A stretch of 8,121 nucleotides of DNA from an uncultured Elusimicrobiales bacterium (GTDB taxonomy: Bacteria; Elusimicrobiota; Elusimicrobia; Elusimicrobiales; Elusimicrobiaceae). The translations under genes were made by a program, and so were the position numbers. The notes beneath the pieces are model-generated. The model was not told where the DNA came from. It saw only the letters and a program-made list of their open reading frames with translations, and ran no database searches. Below are positions 5,758 to 8,121 of this stretch, in pieces. Position 1 is the first letter of the stretch; every line of letters starts with the position of its first letter. Where the stretch lies: assembly GCA_944325235.1 (NCBI GenBank), contig CALUZE010000055.1, positions 1 to 8,121 on the forward strand. The letters run 5' to 3'.

Positions 5758-6339
5758 TTATTGCGTAATGGTCGTATATTCGGGGTTGTTCATTACTTTC
5801 TTTTTGTTTTCGCTCATAACGGAGCCGAACCCTTCCACCGTGCGTTTGACGATGTCTTTGGAAAGTTTTTCAAACACAACATCGCGCGCCTGCACTTCGG
5901 TCATTCCGCCGGGCAGGGTGGAGGCGGCGTAAATCTGCGTGCCGAAAAGCGCGGGCTCGCGCCACACGGGGGCGTTGGTGGTTTTGTCCATAAACACCAC
6001 ATCCAGCCAAATGTCCATGCGGTACACGGTGGGGATGAGCTGGCTGTCGTACTGAATCGGGACGTTTAAATAGCGGGAAATGGTGGTGACCACCACGCCT
6101 TCGGCGCCGTTGTTTTCCGACACGATTTGGTACGAACCGTCGCGCAAAAATTCGTCGTACAGTTCGTTGTAGAACTTATCTTCCAGCGCGAACACTTCGG
6201 TTTTGTTTAGGATTTGCCGCACGGCAATTTTTTTGATGTGCTGCGGCATAATTTGGGCCTGCGGTTTGTACACCGCGCCTTCGCTGGCGCACGCCGCCAA
6301 CGCGGCGGCGGCACACAAGACGGACAAGAATTTTTTCAT
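5758..6339 (-). CDS. lptE: LPS-assembly lipoprotein LptE
   Basis: A 193-residue outer-membrane lipoprotein that plugs the LptD barrel and helps insert lipopolysaccharide into the outer leaflet. Residues 1-17 are a lipoprotein signal peptide with lipobox LAAC, making C17 the lipidated residue. The mature part has the LptE-family pattern: IKKIAVRQILNKTE (35-48), FYNELYDEFLRDGSYQIV, then a beta-rich core with VVVTTISRYLNVPIQYD and a helical end. Sequence identity in this family is low, so the call leans on the lipobox, the size and the position between leuS and holA, as in E. coli. The ATG at 6337-6339 is chosen because AAGGGAG (6347-6353, minus strand) lies seven bases upstream and the lipoprotein signal starts there. 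A longer in-frame ATG at 6420 would put 27 non-signal residues ahead and overlap leuS. Confidence 0.88.
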   Translation of the reverse strand: MKKFLSVLCAAAALAACASEGAVYKPQAQIMPQHIKKIAVRQILNKTEVFALEDKFYNELYDEFLRDGSYQIVSENNGAEGVVVTTISRYLNVPIQYDSQLIPTVYRMDIWLDVVFMDKTTNAPVWREPALFGTQIYAASTLPGGMTEVQARDVVFEKLSKDIVKRTVEGFGSVMSENKKKVMNNPEYTTITQ

Positions 6340-6346
6340 ACACACG

Positions 6347-6353
6347 CTCCCTT
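6347..6353 (-). promoter_or_regulatory. Ribosome binding site that sets the lptE start
   Basis: AAGGGAG on the minus strand is separated by seven bases from the ATG at 6339. It sits in the 31-base gap after the leuS stop and supports the short form with an intact lipoprotein signal. Confidence 0.75.
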
Positions 6354-6370
6354 GCCGGGGTTGCCGGCGG

Positions 6371-8121
6371 TTACTTTTGGGGGACGGCCACAAAGCTAAC
6401 CATGCGGCCGGGGACGACAATCACTTTTTTAATTTCCTGCCCAGCCAAGCAGCGCTGCACTTTGGTGCTGGCCTTGGCGGCGGCTTCAATTTCTTCGCGG
6501 GATGCATTGGCGGGCACGGCAATGCGGTCGCGCACTTTGCCGTTTACCTGCACGCCGATTTCCACCGTGTCGTCCTGCATCATATCCGGGTTGGGCACCG
6601 GCCAGGCGGATTTGACCACGAAGCCTTCGTAACCTTTCTGCTGCCAGATTTCTTCCGTCAGGTGCGGGGCGAAGGGGTGCAGGAGCTTTAAGAACGTTTG
6701 GAACGTGTCTTGGCTGACCTGCGGCAATTTGCTGATGTCGTTAAAGAGCACCATCAGCGAAGAAATGGCCGTATTAAAACGGAAGTTTTCAATATCTTCG
6801 CTTACTTTGGCGATGGTTTTGTTCTTTAAAATTTCGCTCTTGCGCGGATCGGGCTGAGCGGAAATTTTTACGGTTTCGCTCCAGCCGGCAACGCGCTTTA
6901 AAAAGCGGGAAATGCCTTCAATGCCCTTCATATCCCAAGGTTTGCTGGATTCAAACGGACCCATAAACATTTCATACATTCGGAAGGCGTCCGCACCGTA
7001 TTGGTTGAGGATATCGTCCGGGTTGATGACGTTTTTCTTGGATTTGGACATTTTTTCAATCATCGGGGAGAGTTCTTCCCCGGTGGTCTTTAAGTAGGCT
7101 TTTCCGTCTTTAAAATCAATTTCGTCGTAGCCGTGGTAGTTGCCCATTTTGTCCCGGTACGAAAACGCCAAAATCATCCCTTGGTGGCGCAGTTTTTGGA
7201 ACGGTTCCGGGTGGCTTACGACGCCCAAGTCAAACAGCACCTGGTGCCAAAAGCGCGCGTACAGCAGGTGCAGCACGGCGTGTTCCGCCCCGCCGATATA
7301 GCAGTCCACGGGGCCGTAGGCTTTTTCAATTTCCGGGTCCACGAGGGCTTTGTCGTTGTGCGGGTCCATATAGCGCAGGTAGTACCAGCACGAACCGGCC
7401 CACTGGGGCATGGTGTTGGTTTCGCGTTTGGCCGGGCCGCCGCAGTGCGGGCAGGTGGTGTTCACCCAGCTGTCCACCGTGGCCAGGGGGGATTCCCCCG
7501 TCCCGGACGGTTCAAATTTTTCCACTTCCGGCAGCGTTAACGGCAGTTGGTCTTCCGGCAGCGGCACGACGCCGCATTTGGGGCAGTGCACCACGGGAAT
7601 CGGCTCGCCCCAGTAGCGCTGGCGGGCAAACACCCAATCGCGCAGTTTATACGTGGTTTTGGCGTTGCCCAGGCCGCGCTCCGTCAGCCATTTAATCATA
7701 GCGGCTTTGGATTCTTTGACGCGCAGGCCGTTTAAAAAGCCGGAATTGATGAGCTCGCCGTCGCCGGTAAAGGCTTCCTTTTCCACGCCTTGTTCGCTTT
7801 TAATCACTTCAATGATGTCCAGCCCGAATTTTTTGGCAAAGGCGTAGTCGCGTTCGTCGTGGGCGGGCACGGCCATAATGGCGCCGGTGCCGTAGCCCAT
7901 CAGCACGTAGTCGGACGTCCACACCGGGATTTTTTTGCCGTTTACCGGGTTGATGGCGTAAGCGCCCGTAAATACGCCGGTTTTATCTTTGTTCAAATCG
8001 CCGCGTTCCAAGTCGCTTTTTTTGGCGGCTTCGGCCTGGTATTGGGCCACGGCGTCTTTTTGTTCGGGCGTGACAATTTTTTTAAGAATCGGGTGTTCCG
8101 GCGACACGACCATATACGTCG
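6371..8121 (-). CDS. leuS: Leucyl-tRNA synthetase, C-terminal two thirds (truncated by window edge)
   Basis: Class Ia synthetase that charges tRNA-Leu and edits mischarged products. About 582 residues are present. Full enzymes have roughly 820-870, so the HIGH motif and first catalytic half lie beyond base 8121. In order one sees the editing-domain end with AVPAHDERDYAFAKKF (the aspartate of HDERD is the amino-acid-binding editing residue), the return to the catalytic domain with CPKC (7574-7585) and CPHC (7442-7453), a zinc-type pair, then TNTMPQWAGSCWYYLRY, YIGGAEHAVLHLLYARFWH, and the ATP-site motif KMSKS (7040-7054). The anticodon-binding helical domain follows (FLKRVAGW onward). The C-terminal domain ends with VEIGVQVNGKVRDRI and a short tail. 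The reading frame is open through the window edge. It is the first visible gene of the leuS-lptE-holA unit. Confidence 0.98.
   Translation of the reverse strand, partial: TYMVVSPEHPILKKIVTPEQKDAVAQYQAEAAKKSDLERGDLNKDKTGVFTGAYAINPVNGKKIPVWTSDYVLMGYGTGAIMAVPAHDERDYAFAKKFGLDIIEVIKSEQGVEKEAFTGDGELINSGFLNGLRVKESKAAMIKWLTERGLGNAKTTYKLRDWVFARQRYWGEPIPVVHCPKCGVVPLPEDQLPLTLPEVEKFEPSGTGESPLATVDSWVNTTCPHCGGPAKRETNTMPQWAGSCWYYLRYMDPHNDKALVDPEIEKAYGPVDCYIGGAEHAVLHLLYARFWHQVLFDLGVVSHPEPFQKLRHQGMILAFSYRDKMGNYHGYDEIDFKDGKAYLKTTGEELSPMIEKMSKSKKNVINPDDILNQYGADAFRMYEMFMGPFESSKPWDMKGIEGISRFLKRVAGWSETVKISAQPDPRKSEILKNKTIAKVSEDIENFRFNTAISSLMVLFNDISKLPQVSQDTFQTFLKLLHPFAPHLTEEIWQQKGYEGFVVKSAWPVPNPDMMQDDTVEIGVQVNGKVRDRIAVPANASREEIEAAAKASTKVQRCLAGQEIKKVIVVPGRMVSFVAVPQK

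Noticed and set aside
6340..6420. Longer lptE form starting at 6420
   Set aside because: It would overlap leuS, lacks a signal at its N-terminus, and would bury the lipoprotein signal and the good ribosome site that fit the ATG at 6339.
7133..7540. Open frames on the plus strand opposite leuS and elsewhere
   Set aside because: They are rich in Val/His/Gly/Phe patterns typical of antisense shadows of a conserved gene and show no recognisable domain or ribosome site.
1..8121. Mobile elements, CRISPR repeats, tRNA/rRNA genes, toxin-antitoxin or defence genes
   Set aside because: Looked for on both strands and not seen. Nearly all bases are accounted for by seven recognisable chromosomal genes and short regulatory gaps.

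Overview
The window is ordinary chromosomal DNA from a diderm (Gram-negative-type) bacterium that makes lipopolysaccharide. The evidence is an LptE-type lipoprotein, an outer-membrane beta-barrel protein, Sec signal peptides and a classical lipobox. Base composition is mixed, with GC-rich codons beside many AAA/TTT runs. The leuS-lptE-holA order matches the one known from Enterobacteria, but the protein sequences do not look enterobacterial. An uncultured gut-type diderm lineage such as Elusimicrobiota is possible, but I cannot establish the phylum by eye. Coding density is very high and no gap exceeds about 115 bases.

Left part (1-3264): the 5' end of gltX (glutamyl-tRNA synthetase) reads leftward off the edge. 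A short AT-rich gap separates it from a divergent two-gene unit. That unit encodes a metallophosphoesterase with four predicted membrane segments, followed with a 4-base ATGA overlap by an exported two-domain GH3 enzyme of the NagZ/YbbD type. Both look like cell-envelope functions.

Middle part (3261-4745): a DedA-family membrane protein gene runs leftward and shares a TTAA stop overlap with the GH3 gene. Divergent from it is a gene for a small outer-membrane beta-barrel protein. This gene has the clearest regulation in the window: a near-consensus sigma70 promoter whose -10 element runs into a perfect 26-base palindrome, most simply read as a repressor operator. It ends in a strong intrinsic terminator with a GCAA tetraloop.

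Right part (4746-8121): three tightly packed leftward genes, leuS (leucyl-tRNA synthetase, N-terminal part outside the window), lptE (LPS-assembly lipoprotein) and holA (DNA polymerase III delta subunit).

I see no mobile element, CRISPR array, RNA gene, defence system or cryptic novel system. The points most worth a second look are the palindromic operator, a possibly leaderless dedA transcript, and loss of a normally conserved arginine in the GH3 active site.
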